Below, piece after piece: positions 34,881 through 47,400 of a DNA stretch of 64,000 nucleotides. The DNA is from Powellomyces hirtus (Eukaryota > Chytridiomycota > Chytridiomycetes > Spizellomycetales > Powellomycetaceae), in the NCBI GenBank assembly GCA_025526995.1, contig JAHLKG010000012.1, positions 1 through 64,000 on the forward strand, in the 5' to 3' direction. The position numbers were made by a program, and so were the translations under genes. Below the pieces are notes generated by a model. It was given only the letters and a program-made list of their open reading frames with translations. It was not told the origin of the DNA and ran no database searches. How positions within the stretch are numbered: position 1 is the stretch's first letter; every line of letters starts with the position of its first letter.

Positions 34881-35644
34881 ATTGAATTGGAACCGAAACC
34901 CTGCAAAACCACCCCCCCCCCCCCCCGCCGAAATCTCTGAAACTCATTTTTCTTGATTGTTACATGTTTGAACTCTTCTTTTTTGTTTTTTTCTGATACC
35001 GTCTACCCGAATCAAAGCATGTTGCTTCTATCAAAAAAAAAACATTCTGTCTCACCCATGTCCATTCTTGCGTGTAGTGAGTGAGTTGACTCGCGCGTAT
35101 GTCGGGCCGGCCGGACGAACGAATACATGTCCCAAAACACAATCTGTCAAAATACATCAAAAAAAAATACAATCCCATTTTACACCGTGCGCGGGCGGGT
35201 TGGGGCTGGGAAGACAGTCGGGGTGTCTGGTGCCGTGACGGCCAAACTAGTTTACGTACTACTAGTACCGCGGCAAGCCTCGTGTTCCTTCCTCGGCGGT
35301 CTGCTCGTCATCTTTCTTGTATGCAAATTGGTGGTTGTGGTCGATTGAATTGCGCGTTAGAGGAAAGAGAGAAGTCAAGCTAGGCCTGCAAATATCCGTA
35401 CACGGCGAATCTGATATCAATGTTCTCGTAACAGACTGTCCCACCATTGTGGACAAAAAGTGGTTGGATGCGCGTGGTGGTGCCTGCCGGCTCGTAGGAT
35501 GCAGCACCACAGCGAAGCAAAAAAAAAGCCAAAAAAAAATAAACATAAAAACAACAACAACAAATGCCAACAGATATGTACATTTGCAGATACAGCGGAC
35601 AATCTGGAAAAGGGGGGGGGGGGGGGGGGGAGATCCCGACTTTT
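34881..35644. other. Convergent intergenic region with two homopolymer tracts
   Basis: It holds the 3' ends of the M28 protease (plus) and RAB3GAP1 (minus). A C run at 34912-34926 and a G run at 35612-35630 are each poly-C on the sense strand of the nearer gene. Poly-T and poly-A runs near 34980 and 35035 may be 3' processing signals. Confidence 0.55.
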
Positions 35645-38600
35645 TCACGCCGCATACCCCGTCTCCACAACTCTGAACTCGCCGCCTCGCAGGATGGCGT
35701 AGACCCGCGTCACGCCGGGAAAAGGCGAGCCGGACGGGGGAGGTGCTTGGTTGTTGTTGATATTGCGATACGTTGGTTGTGGTGTTGATGCTGCTGTTGT
35801 GGTTAATGATGATGCAAGTGATAATGCTAATGATGATGTCATGTGTTGTTGGTGTGGGTATGTTGCGGTGGGACGGTTCATGCTGCTGCTGCTGCGGCGG
35901 GTAAAGATGTATTCGCGGGATGCGGGTGGCGGGAAGGATAGAGTTCCTGGCAAGCGAAAACAAAAAAAAAAAAACAAAAAACGCGGGGGTGGTCGGTGTC
36001 GGTGAGGTTTCTCTCTTTTGGTTTTGCCATTCATTGTCTTTACCTTCTTTCCGGAACATGCGCACGACATCATTCCTGCTAGCCTCTTCATCCATTTCTA
36101 GGGTCACAACCGTCACCGGATGCGGGGGTACAAGGCCAGTCGTCCCCTCTCGGTTATTTCCACTTTCGAAAAATGCGTCCAGGATATGATTGACCAGCTC
36201 CCAATTGACCTGTGTCGTTGTTGATGTTCCGCCGAGGAGATGGGTGAGCGCGGTGGCGACGCCAAGACATGTCTCAACGGCCGCAAGGGCGTGGATGGCG
36301 GACGGTAAGACACCACCACCGGTCCTCGTGCTGTTGTTGTTGGCGAGCCCAGTGTTGGTGGTCGAACGTTGCCGGGGCATCAAGGGTGTCTCGTCCCTTA
36401 CGGCCGCAATGGTAGCCGCGAGGTGGGTGATGCGGTGTTGCAGGATGGGTATGTGGGGGACGAGGTGATGGGCAGCCGTGACTGTTTTGTAGGCATGAAG
36501 GAGTGCCTGCGGGATCAGCAGGGTGAGGAGGTCGTGAAGGGAGAGGTTTTCGAGGTAGATGAGCACGGCGAGCGCGGTTTGGGTGTGGTCAAAGAGCGGG
36601 GTTTGGCGAGTGGCGGGCAGCGGTGGGGACGAGTTCCAGATTTGGACCCAGAGGTTGCCTGGTTCGCTCATGCGGCCCGAGAGGGTGCCTTTGTTGGTGG
36701 TGGTGGTGGTGGCTGGGGGCTGGGCCGCACACATGAGGGGAACGCGTGCTGCGGCTGAAGTAGTGTCATGCTGATCCTCCTCGCCGGAAGAAGGCGCAGC
36801 ACTTGCGTTCTTATTTTTCGGTTCGGTTGTGTTTTCGTCCTCCTCGATCCAATCCCTCGGACTGTACCACCTGACGAAATCCTCCATGGTAGTGGCGGGG
36901 TTCGCCGCCTTGAATGCCATCATGTCGGAGGCGAGGCTTTTGCTTTGAAGACGGGCGCGTTCGGTGGGGGGCAGGTCCGTGAGACGCTGTTCGAATTCCA
37001 CAATCTGGTCTTCCGTTTGCGGACCGGCGGACTGCGTGTGAGGGATGTAGAGCTGCTGGCCGCTTGTAAAGGACGTGAAGGGGAGAAGTGTTTTATGGCC
37101 TACACGTTCGGTGGTGGGCGTGGTGGAAGTGAATACGGTGGCGCGTGACAATATGGGTGAGATGACGGGGATGGTTGAAGTGGTGGCGGGTGGGGACGGG
37201 AGTGGAACTTGGATGAATGAGTCGGTGAGGTTGCGGGCAGGGCCCGGTGGTGGGGATATCGGTGTCGAGGTGCTGGTCGCGCTAACCGATTTCGCTGGTG
37301 GGTCCAAATTGGAATGGGATGGGTCACCCGCGAAACCCTCCATCGTATCAAAAAATATGTCCTCTTCTTCGTGCGAGCTCGGTCTACGGGTGCCATTCGC
37401 GTCTCGGTGATGATGGGCATCTGGGACGTCTAGCATGTGGTGTGGGGCGCCGGCGTCCTCGAAACTGCCTATGCTGCGGTTACCCAGACTGCCAACGACC
37501 ATTCCATTGTTGCTGCTTCGCCTCGCCTTGAGGATATCTTCCCAGCTCCGGTCACTGCTCCAGCTGGTCGCTTCCAGCGGTGGTCGATCGTAAGGAGACT
37601 TTGGGCCGCTGGTACCGGAACCTGCGGCACCTGGTCCTGTTCCTACGCGAAGCGGTGAATCTTTGGGTACCGGAGGGCGACGATCGGCGGAACCAATTCC
37701 GCTGCCAAGTGATAACAACGAAGAGATGCCCGCATTCAACGCGCTGTCCGCTTTTGTTGGCAAGTCAACGATTCTGGACAAAGCGCGCTGGGACAGGGAG
37801 AGCATCGATGTTTCATGTACAGGTGGTGCTCCCTGCGTTGACAGTTCAGGGCCAGAAGCGCCTTCTACCTCTGTAACAACGTCGTATTCTCCCTTTTCCC
37901 GACGACGGCGGATGCAATAATTAAGCATTTGCAGTTTCTGGTAGAGTAGATTCCATCTGAGTTCGATGTCCTCGTTCTCGCCCTCACCGGTCCAGACTCC
38001 TGGTACGAGCATGCCCGTTTCCCAGCACACGCGGAGCTCACCCACCAGCTCGGTCCAGAGCGCGCCAAGCGTGTGGTAGAGACTTGCTTCGCGAAAACGA
38101 ATGGCAGCTTCGGGTGAGTTCCAATCAAGTATCCGGAGGATAAGATTGTCGAGGAGACTGTGGAGAGGAAGGAAGCAAGGAGAGCGGTACTGAGACGCGA
38201 TGCTTTTCAGTGTGGGGTAAGACTGCGGTGGTGAGGAGGAAGATGGATAAGAATGTCCATCAGGAGGAGGTATAGTTGGCGGCGGTAGTTCTGAAGGCGA
38301 TTGCAAGAGGGCTTGCAACGCATCGGATATGTCAGTCGCATCGACCATCCCACCAGTGTCCTTGCGCTGGGCCGTTCCAAAATCGGTGAGAGCATCTCCA
38401 GCCGAGCCGTCACCCAAACTCGCACCAGGACATGTCTCGACCCAAGCATCAATGATGCGCTCCAGCATGGAAGAGAAAATGCAGTCCCCAAAGTCTTCCT
38501 TGGCTTCAAACACGAGTCGCCAAATGGGAGCCTCCAGGAAGTCGACGTGCTCAGAGTACGTGTCGAGAGACTCGCGCGGGAGCAGGGCTTCCAAAGTGAC

Positions 38601-39425
38601 AGCCTTTATTGGGTTCGCCGGCGGGCCGTACGGAAGAGTAATAACTTCGGTGCCGTATCGTAAGCCTTGCTTGTCCCCACCGCTGTTCTGCGAAGCAGCA
38701 TCGAATAATGAAGCATCGGAGCCATCAGGCGGTGGGTTGGACGAATGCTCGCGCCACTCAATGTCCTCTTCATCGACAGGCAAAACATAGCTTAACACAA
38801 TAGACACGTCGATGTCAAGGCGCAAGCGGGAGTCATTATGATCCATTTTGGTGGCGACCAGTCGCCACAGCCCTTCCAGCTCGCTCCATTGGGGCGGGAC
38901 GTACGGGGCGTGCACCATTCGCCAACGCGTCTCGCCACCGTCAGCGTCGATGCGGGCGCCGGCCCACATGGATTTCCAGCCGGGCCCGGTGGGCACGAAT
39001 GCACCAATCGTGCAGCCCGTGTTGCCTGCAGCTACCAGAAAGGAGGACAAAAGAAGTTTGGTGGTGTTGATGTCCAGTGAAGCACCACCCCGCTGAGGCT
39101 GGTTGCGTGGGACGAGGGTGAGATAGTGTTGCAAGCCTGTCCACCGATGGAGCATGTGTGTGGCTTGAGCCACGGGTGGATAGCCTTGATAGATCGCGCT
39201 ATCATCGTCTTCAGCCAGCGTATGATAGGAGAGAGTGTAGTCCGTCTCCGAGAACCGCAAGTGTGCGGGTTCCCGGGCGAGGTCAGCGGTGTGTGCGGAG
39301 ACGCCGGCACCGCAATCCCACTCTGTCAACTGGCACTCAATGCTGGTGATAAACCTCTCGAGTGGTGAAGCAGAAGTGAAGTCGACTATTTCAAAAAATC
39401 CGTCGTCCTCTGCTTCGTCGGCCAT
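35645..39425 (-). CDS. RAB3GAP1: Rab3 GTPase-activating protein catalytic subunit
   Basis: Two exons (39425-36044 and 35946-35645) join through a 97-nt intron to 1227 residues. The start MADEAEDDGFFEIVDFTSAS matches the family's conserved opening. The middle carries the diagnostic segment FKAANPATTMEDFVRWYSPRDW, here also with IEEDE. The C-terminus after the intron (SREYIFTRR, then RVYAILRGGEFRV) matches the usual end of the catalytic subunit. Long Ser/Pro/Thr-rich insertions lie in between. With RAB3GAP2 this protein acts on Rab3 and as exchange factor for Rab18 in secretory and lipid droplet/ER traffic. In many fungi the pair has been lost. The exon-1 frame runs on past the donor for another 260 codons, but the family motifs show that the spliced frame is used. 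It shares a 270-bp divergent promoter with CDC26. Confidence 0.92.
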
Positions 39426-39695
39426 TGTCAAATTGCGCTGGGTGGTAGGGGTGTGAAAATTGGCAACGCGGACAGGTCTTGCGATTTATGGGAAAACAAT
39501 GAGGTAGTGCGCGAGTCTGTGAGTAAGTGTCAATGATTTGCGTATGTATGGATGGAGACGGTCCGGCCATGGAAGAACAGGAAGGTGGAAACAAAAAATA
39601 AAATAAAAAGAAAAAGAAAAAAGCACACCGGGAAAAGAGGCACACCTTCCCTTTAATGACGCGTCCCCGCCCATTCCCTTCTCCCGCCGCCCACA

Positions 39696-39947
39696 ATGCT
39701 CAAACGCACCCCAACACGGATCCCGCTCACACCCGGCGACGTCGACCTTCTCCGGGCCCAGATCGCCGCTCGCAAAAACAACGCTAACACCACCAACACC
39801 ACCAACACCATCAACAACGAGAATGGGTCATCTGCATCCATGCCCCAACAGTACAACAACAAGCACGCCCCACCACTGCCGCGCGTCAATGAACAGATCC
39901 AGAGGGATTCCCGACGCGGGATGACGGCTGCGGATCGGATATTGTGA
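39696..39947 (+). CDS. CDC26: Anaphase-promoting complex subunit CDC26 (APC12)
   Basis: 83 residues, one exon. The N-terminus MLKRTPTRIPLTPGDVDLL matches the conserved Cdc26 start, which inserts as an extended peptide into the TPR groove of the APC6/Cdc16 subunit and stabilises it. The rest is an Asn/Thr-rich disordered tail ending in MTAADRIL. Length fits the family (about 80-125). The complex is the ubiquitin ligase that triggers anaphase. Such a short gene is easily missed; here the N-terminal motif and position just after a divergent promoter support it. Confidence 0.8.
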   Translation: MLKRTPTRIPLTPGDVDLLRAQIAARKNNANTTNTTNTINNENGSSASMPQQYNNKHAPPLPRVNEQIQRDSRRGMTAADRIL

Positions 39948-41437
39948 AATGGAGGGATGAAGAAAAATGTTCAGGAGGAGCCGTGTGTGGATTGCGCGAA
40001 AAGAGGGCGGAAAGCATATCCCCACGGCAAACGGCACTCTTTTTGTACATATACATGCTGTATGTGTCCATATTATACACCCCCTGTCTCAGCAATCTGC
40101 CTCGGATGAGAGGATTTCACAGATTCTTTGAGAAGCAATTCGTTGATGCTCTTGCTGCGAGGATATTGTTGGCATTGGCATGTTGGGTGTAAAGGTGAAT
40201 GTCTCCCCGCCTTCTTCACAGTCAATTCCTTACCTCCAGTTATGCCATTTTGTCCCAAGACACACATTCGGCAAGAAGTTCAATCCAGGGACAGCGACTC
40301 CCTAGCCCCTGCTTATCCGAAAGTAATGGCCGGAAGAACGCGGAGCAAAGTGTGGGTCCACGCCGGTGCAGATGTGCTCAGCGGTTGTTGTAGGACGTGG
40401 GCCGGCACATGTGAGGGTTGTAAAAGAGTTGGCGGAGCAATCTGGGTGATTGAGATCTGCTCCTTCAGTGGGTCTTCTTTTCTTCTTTTCTATCTATAGT
40501 TTCTGGTTTGAGAGGCTCGTTCATATTCTTTCAAGGATTCGTTGTTCACATTTTTTGATGGTATAGATGTCACAGCACACTGAAAAGTTGTCTGCTCTCA
40601 TGGGCTGTTCAACTCTGCACAGCTTTCTATCTCTATATTCATCTTCAACAAAATTCATAATTTCGAGGTAAAGGCACAGACGGTATCATATCATGGTTCT
40701 ACATAAGCTGACATGCCATACCACGTGATGTCGCTGGTGATACACAGTAGTAGCGGAGAAAGATTCCTCACGCTTGTCTCACTTGCGGGGCGAAGTGTTC
40801 CAAATACGGTGTTTGGCTCCGTTCCCCGCGCTGGCGCTCCCCGGGTCTTGGCAACGCATACCAAGAGGGGTTCTCTCTATCGGCTCAATCTCCCTCCGGG
40901 CGCCTGCTCACACCGCCTCCCAGTTCCGCGGGAAATTGAAATTCTATACGTTTTCCGGGGCAATGATCCCCCTGGCAGTGCCACTCGTCAGCGGCAATTC
41001 AATTTTAACGGGACCCCGAGCCCTCTTGTTCGGTACGACGTTTTACACCTAGAAATTCCAAAAAGGTGTTCCCTCCTTTACCTAAGAACTTGCTGCGCAT
41101 CTGTACACCGGTCGTCTTCTATTGCGAATATCCACAAATGTCTGTCATAAGTCCGTGATATAATTTTCGTCGCAGCGTTGCACGATCGGCCTCAGCGCTA
41201 AATCCGTTAGCCGCCCGCCTCAACGCATACTCATAAAACTTTTTGGTTGTTCCCGCCGGCCTTTCAGCATACCCCTTCGAGCTTTCCCTCTCCCCCACAC
41301 TCTGTTTTACGGTCAACTTCGATTCTTTTTGGTATCCACTTTTTATTGAGTTTTAAAGGCTCCTCACAACCTCGCTGCCCCCTACGACAGGTCCTGCTGT
41401 CCGTCCTTCGTTTTTACATACCCATACCACATCGATA
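39948..41437. other. Intergenic, 1.5 kb
   Basis: Only short open frames without recognisable content. A CCACGTG motif lies at 40721. The 3' part is pyrimidine-rich before the hydrolase ATG. No tRNA was found. Confidence 0.45.
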
Positions 41438-42918
41438 ATGGCCGCCGAAATAGCAACAGGAGAATCACGGCCAGAACTTCCACCTGCAGTTCAGACCACA
41501 TTTACACGGTCTCCATCGCCTACACCAAGTACATCAGCAATCGCACCACCTATCGTCACATCCGCAGGACCACCGTCCGCTTCTTCAACCAATACACCAA
41601 ACGGACGCCTCAAGCGAAGGCTTTCCGGATCTGGATGCTTCATGACCGTCCACGGCACACCTTGCTACATGGAAAAGTGTTCCGAAAAGTGGCTGCCGTA
41701 CATATCACCAGAATCGTATACGACCGGAAATGCTGTCCCAAACATGGGCCCACGGGCGGATTCCAAGCGGGCGAGGACCAGCTCCCCGCCGCCATCGCCA
41801 CGACCACTGGAGAACCCCAGCGTGGTCGATACCGCTATCGAGTGTCCCAGCGGGACGACTGTTGCTCTTCGGATCTGGGGCGATCCGACAAAGACTGGCC
41901 CATCACGAAGGGTGTTTTGCTGCCACGGCTGGGTATGTTTTCCCTCCAATTACACCATTAAGGGACCCAATCTGGGAGCTTCGAATGCTCATACCCTCTC
42001 TCTTTTCAGTTGGACAATGCTGCCAGTTTCGATCGTCTCGCGCCACGGATCGCCGCGGCCGGTGCCTGCGTAGTTGCCATAGATGCGCCTGGTCACGGAC
42101 TTTCAGGGTGGAAGAGCCAAAACGGCGGCTACTACCTTTGGGACCTCGTACGTACATCACAAAACAACTATTTTATCCAACCGAGAATTTTGATTAGCGA
42201 CACCTTTTTCCGCATTTAGATGGACGATATTCTTGGAGTCGTCGACGCTCTTGAGTGGGAGACCTTCACCGCTATTGGACACTCCACGGGCGGGCATATC
42301 CTCGCCTCCTTTGCCGGCACGTTCCCAACGCGTATCACCGACCTCATACTCCTCGACTCCATCGGACCCGCAGTTCAATTCACACCTGCCAACGAAGCAG
42401 TCGAAATGGCCTCGTTCATCCGCCGACGGCGCGAACTCAATGCACGCGGCGGCACCGCTGGTGCAGGGAACGAAAAGCGGACCCGAGTGTACCAGACCTT
42501 TGAAGACGCCGCCCGCGCCCGGTGCCGGGGGTTCACCGCCGTCAGCATCGACGCTGCCCGAATTCTTTGCGACCGCGGCATGCGCCCCGTGTACCCGACG
42601 TCGACCGTCGGCGGTGGCATCACGGGCGAAGTCGCCTACCAGTGGCGAACGGATCCGCGCCTCACCCTCTGGGGGTACCTCCGCACATCGGAGAACGCCA
42701 TCGAGAACGTCTGGCGCGGCATCACAGCCCAGGTCCTTGTGTGTTTGGGTGCACGCAGTGGGCTCTTTAGCGTCACCAACGACCGGCACAAACGCCGGTT
42801 GGCGGCGCTGAGGGATTTGACCACCCGCGTGATGCCTGATGCAGGTCATCACATGCATCTGGAGAGCGAGACGGTGGATGCCGTCGCCGCCGAATGTCTC
42901 ACATTCCTCCGATGGTAG
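41438..42918 (+). CDS. Alpha/beta hydrolase, serine hydrolase-like (SERHL/kraken type)
   Basis: Three exons (41438-41932, 42010-42147, 42220-42918) give 443 residues. A disordered N-terminal extension of about 125 residues is Ser/Pro/Thr-rich. The catalytic fold follows. CCHGWLDNAASFDRL is the conserved oxyanion region of the SERHL group; VVAIDAPGHGLS comes next. The nucleophile elbow is GHSTGG, with the serine between H and T. The expected C-terminal His is in PDAGHHMHLE. The N-terminal extension is unusual for the family. Activity is unknown; relatives are thought to be peroxisomal or cytosolic hydrolases. The end ECLTFLRW carries no obvious peroxisome signal. Confidence 0.88.
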
Positions 42919-43316
42919 TGCGCACACTGTCCGCAGAATGCGCGTGGAAAGATTGCCCCCCTCCATGTATATCTCTCTATATATACCTCTGCCTTTTTCA
43001 ATGTATCATATATACCATCTTTTAAACAAAAGCGAGAGAATATGTTCTCTGGTTCAAATGTGTCCACTGGTCTTATAAGCCATCTGCCCGTGCAACAGCT
43101 TCCAACTGGGTATAGTCCATCATTTGGGTGCTCGCTGCTCTTTTCCATTTGCAACTTTCAGAACTATTTCACATATCGATGTGACAGAAGAAGCAGAGTG
43201 GCTGCGTGATGTTTGGGTCATGACGCCCACGCGGACAAGTGTGAACGGAACGCGTCATCCAGAGCACATCAATTCAAGGTGAACGCAGAATTCGTGTCAA
43301 AGGAAAGTTCGAGAGT
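42919..43316. other. Convergent intergenic spacer
   Basis: This is the 3' region between the hydrolase (plus) and the twin CX9C gene (minus). It has a TATATATACC run near 42980 and no further features. Confidence 0.5.
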
Positions 43317-44010
43317 TTAAGCTTTGGCTTCCGAAGGTGCCTCCGCTTCCATCGCCATCGCTTTTAGGTAGGCCTGATCCGCTTCGTCAGCAATGATCGC
43401 TTTTTCTCGCATGGTCAGAGATTTGCGGTCGTATCCCAGCAATTCCAGGTTTTGCTACAAACAGGACAAAGACGCTTATTTTCCATGCGACCCATGCTCA
43501 GCGTAGTCTGAACGTCCATCATACCTTCTGAATCTTGACACAGTTCCAGAATGCTATTTTCTGTTTCTGACACAGCGTCGCGCGTTCCATCCACGGGCCG
43601 TAGCTCAAGCACTTGATGTAAGTAAACTCCAAGTCCGCACAGTTGGCCTTTGCTGCTACTTCAAGTGATTTGTTGTTGCGTTTTGCCGCAATGGACGAAG
43701 CGACGGTCGCACGCTCTTCTTGAATGATCTGCGCGAGCTTTGCCCGGTCGGCCGGTGTTTCTGGTGGACCAGGGAGAGGGTGATATGGATTTTCCCAGAC
43801 TTTCTCATCGATCTCATAGGGCTCTCGGGAGGTTGTATTTGGTGCTGAATTGAATGCGGCGGGCGTTGGTTCTGGTGGCGGTGTTGTAGGTGGGCTTGGC
43901 TTGGCGAAGCCGAGGAAATTTAGAGTTTGGTTCCACACATTTGTGATACCCGAGCTGCCTGAACTGGTCTCCACACCACCGCTGGAAACTGACGACGGGC
44001 TGTTGGTCAT
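43317..44010 (-). CDS. Twin CX9C protein
   Basis: Two exons (44010-43525 and 43454-43317) with a 70-nt intron give 215 residues. Four cysteines at 124, 134, 147 and 157 form two CX9C motifs 12 residues apart, the helical hairpin of CHCH proteins. These are usually imported into the mitochondrial intermembrane space and oxidised by Mia40. The helices carry the usual aromatic residues (Y131, F154/W155). A Ser/Pro-rich N-terminal half of about 80 residues precedes it, and a charged helical tail follows (REKAIIADEADQAYLKAM). I do not recognise the subfamily. Possible roles are respiratory complex assembly or IMS scaffolding. Confidence 0.72.
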
Positions 44011-44499
44011 GGCTATGGAGAACGAAGAAGGAGCTGGGTAATGGCGCCGACTAGTTCACTGTTGGAGAGGACAAAAAATGCGAACGCAACGCGGGTGGCT
44101 GTGCAACAACTGGCGAACTTTCTCAGCTGAGAATTCACAAGCAGATAATGCACACACCATTGCACATACGCTAGGGCAGGTCAATTCCATCTCTGATTGT
44201 CAACATCCACTTTTTGTGCACTCTGTGAGGCTTTTCGTTGCGTCGTCGGAGGTATATCCCAAAGGGACGGACAAGTGTCTGCTGAAGCGTCCTGTCTGTT
44301 GTCTTCCGACGCGTCAGTTCACCCCCGACCGGACCCGGCTCACGCATCGCACTTTGTCTTGGCGTCACGGAAAGTCCAAAACGGAACCGGTGTAGGATAC
44401 GATTGACTGCCTGGATTAGAGAGTAGAGTCAACTCCTCTTACGCAATTAGAGGCATAAAAACCTAGTGGGGTGTCAATACACTTTGAGTACTACTCGGG
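44011..44499. promoter_or_regulatory. Divergent promoter region, CX9C gene and DIP2
   Basis: 489 bp between two start codons on opposite strands. No distinct motif was identified. Confidence 0.4.
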
Positions 44500-47400
44500 A
44501 TGGACTCCTTGCCTCCGGCCATTGCCGAAAGGCTACGCGCCCTCGAAGAGGAGCTCGCCGATGGGGATATCACGCAGCAGGGGTTTGAGAAGAAACGAAA
44601 AAAGCTCTTGGAACCGTATGGTGGTGATGGTGTTGTTGGTGGTGGTGGAGGAGGCGATGTCGGAGGTATATCACTTTCCAAACCGTTCTCCCCGGCAACA
44701 ACAATCGGTTCGGGGTCACAACCCTCGACGCCAAATGAACCACGGGGTCGCACTGGGTCCGATGCTGTATCGGCATCAACAGCAGGGGGAGGAGGAGGAT
44801 TCAGGGAGAACGAAGGATACTTAGTTCCGCATAATGATGAACTCCGACCTGCACAATTCGGGTCCTGGAACAAACGATCGGGGGACAGACCTTCGCGTGG
44901 CCCCGAAGGAGATGCAAGTGCAGACAGCCCTCATTCGCATCAGAGTTTCCCTTCTCATTCGAGTGCGTCCCCGGCTCAGTACGCAACTCCTCCACCACAG
45001 CTTCAGCAGCCCCGATACCCCGTTCAGCAGCAGGGGTACTATGCGCCGCTGGATCCGTATGGAGAATACAGACTTCCACCGCCCCATCATCAACAACATC
45101 CAACCCCGCAACAACAGTATATGAATCCGGGCTATAGACCTCCGTATGGGTATCCGGCTGGTTACCCGCCACAATATGCTTCGCCTCCTCAACCCTATGC
45201 GCCCGGTGGCATTCCCGGCCAGTACCACCACGCGCCGGCCCCGCAAGGGTACTACACCCCGCCGCAGCATATGGCACCGCCCATGATGCCGCGAACACAG
45301 CAGCATCCGCCTCAGCAGGCATCTCTAACGCGGCGCAGCAGTACAGGGAGTGGCAGCGGGTCTCTGCCTCACCAACAACAACAGCCCTCAGCGCAACACT
45401 CACTCGACCGGCGCTTGTCGCCTCAACATTCTCGACAGAGCTCGTGGTCTGATGCAAGTGGATTTCAGAACAACGCTCAGTCGTCCGCAGCGACCTCGCC
45501 ATCGGAGACACCTTATTCAATATCGAGAGAGGGATCTCTAGGTGGTGATCACAGAGTCGATGAGTATTATGCTGCGGAGCCAGATTGGAGTCAGATGGCA
45601 CATATGCGTAACAACAACCATGATCAGGGCATTACACCCGTCCAGCAACAGCTGCAACCCATTCCACTGGGACATGCGGGCGAAACAGGCTCCATGGGTT
45701 CCATCGCAAGCCCCATCACGCCCTATCAACCCCAACAATACGCGGACTGGAATGCAGCGGACCCTAGCCCTACAAGCGCCCTCCCGCCAGGAGCCGCCGC
45801 CGCGCTCGCCAACTACCAACCCGGCTGGCGTGGTACCATCCGCATTGCAGGCCACTCCCAACCCCGCCCATCCCAACTTCACCCGTTCCTCGACCCTCGC
45901 TTCACCAAAAAATACGGCCACGTTCCCGCCCTCCTCGGCAAACAAGCTCTTCCCACCCGCCGGCGCCTCCAACCACCAACAACCACCGACAAATACACCG
46001 GCGCAACACTCAACGCATTCCCGACCATCGCATCCCTCCTCCGCTTCCGCGCTCAAAAACAACCGAAACAGATTGCCTTCACCGTCACCGACCACAAAGG
46101 CCGCGATGTCGCGTCCATCACGTATGAGAAGTTAAATGCGAGAGCTGAGAAAGTGGCCCAGACTATCAAAGACAAGAGTTCTTTGAAGCGTGGAGATGCG
46201 GTTGCGCTATTGTACAGGCGGTCAGAAGCCATTGAGAGCGTCGTCGCTCTGTATGGATGTTTGTATGCGGGAATGGTTGCCGTGCCCATTGTGACGAGCT
46301 CAATGCATGTGGATGACGAGTTGACCGAGATTGTTTTTATACTGTATGTCACTTGTATCTTATTTGTCGATGAGTTTAACGCTGTTTGTTGACTGACTCG
46401 TGCTTTTGTCCCGTCAACAGTGACAGCTGCAAAATCAGTCTCGCTCTCACGACTGATCTTCAACTCAAAACCTTGACACGTGAATTCAACGTCAACCGCA
46501 ACACCCCGCTTCCCAAAATTGAATGGTGGAAGTCCACCGACATCACCGCCTCCTCATCCTCCAAGAAGAAGAACGGACCCGACACAGCCGTCACCGTGAA
46601 CTCTGCCGAGATCGCCTACATTGAGTACTCCAAAAACGCTGCTGGCGAACTGAAAGGCGTTGTCATGGATCATCATGTGATTCTTAGTCAGTGTCTGCAA
46701 ATGAAGGCTCTCCATGGCTTGGAGAGCACGGATGTGCTCGTCGCGGCGGTGGAATCCCGAGTGGGTTTGGGCCTTATGGCCACGGCTTTTGCGGGCGTTT
46801 GTGCTGGTTGCAGTGTTGTGTGGCTCGCGGAAGCCGCTCTGCAGTACCCCGGGGGCTGGATTATGGCTGTCACGCGACACAAAGCCACGGTAGCACTCAT
46901 GGACAACCCGGCCCTGATGGACATTATCGGCGTCGTCTTTACATCGGCTTCTGCGTCAGCCAAGAAGCAACCACCACCGGATCTCTCCTCCCTCCGCGCC
47001 ATTCTCGTCAACAGCCCTCTTCAGCACTCGTCCTTCCTCGATGACGTGGAACGCTGCCTGCGCGAACACGGTCTAACTAAATCTCGCACGGTCATCATCC
47101 CGTTATTGAGCCTGGATGAGTTTGGGGGCACCGCGCTTGCCACCCGTGAACCAGGGAACCCCGCGGCCCATCGAATCGACATATGGATCGACGCCGCTGC
47201 GTTCCGCGAAAACAGAGTTCGGGTACTGGCTTACACTACCCCCGACGGCACAATTGTGGGAGATGTCCCGAATGAGGACGAAGAGGACAATGAAGACGCT
47301 ACGGCCCCCAGGGTATTGCGTCTCACAGACGCGGGCTCCATCTTACCTGAGATCTCGGTCGCTATTGTAGATCCCGAAACTGGGGCCCTTCAGCCTCCCA

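Noticed and set aside
35262..36043. C-terminal part of the long open frame continuing from RAB3GAP1 exon 1
   Set aside because: Family C-terminal motifs appear only in the spliced frame; this part is Asn/Thr/Phe-rich noise.
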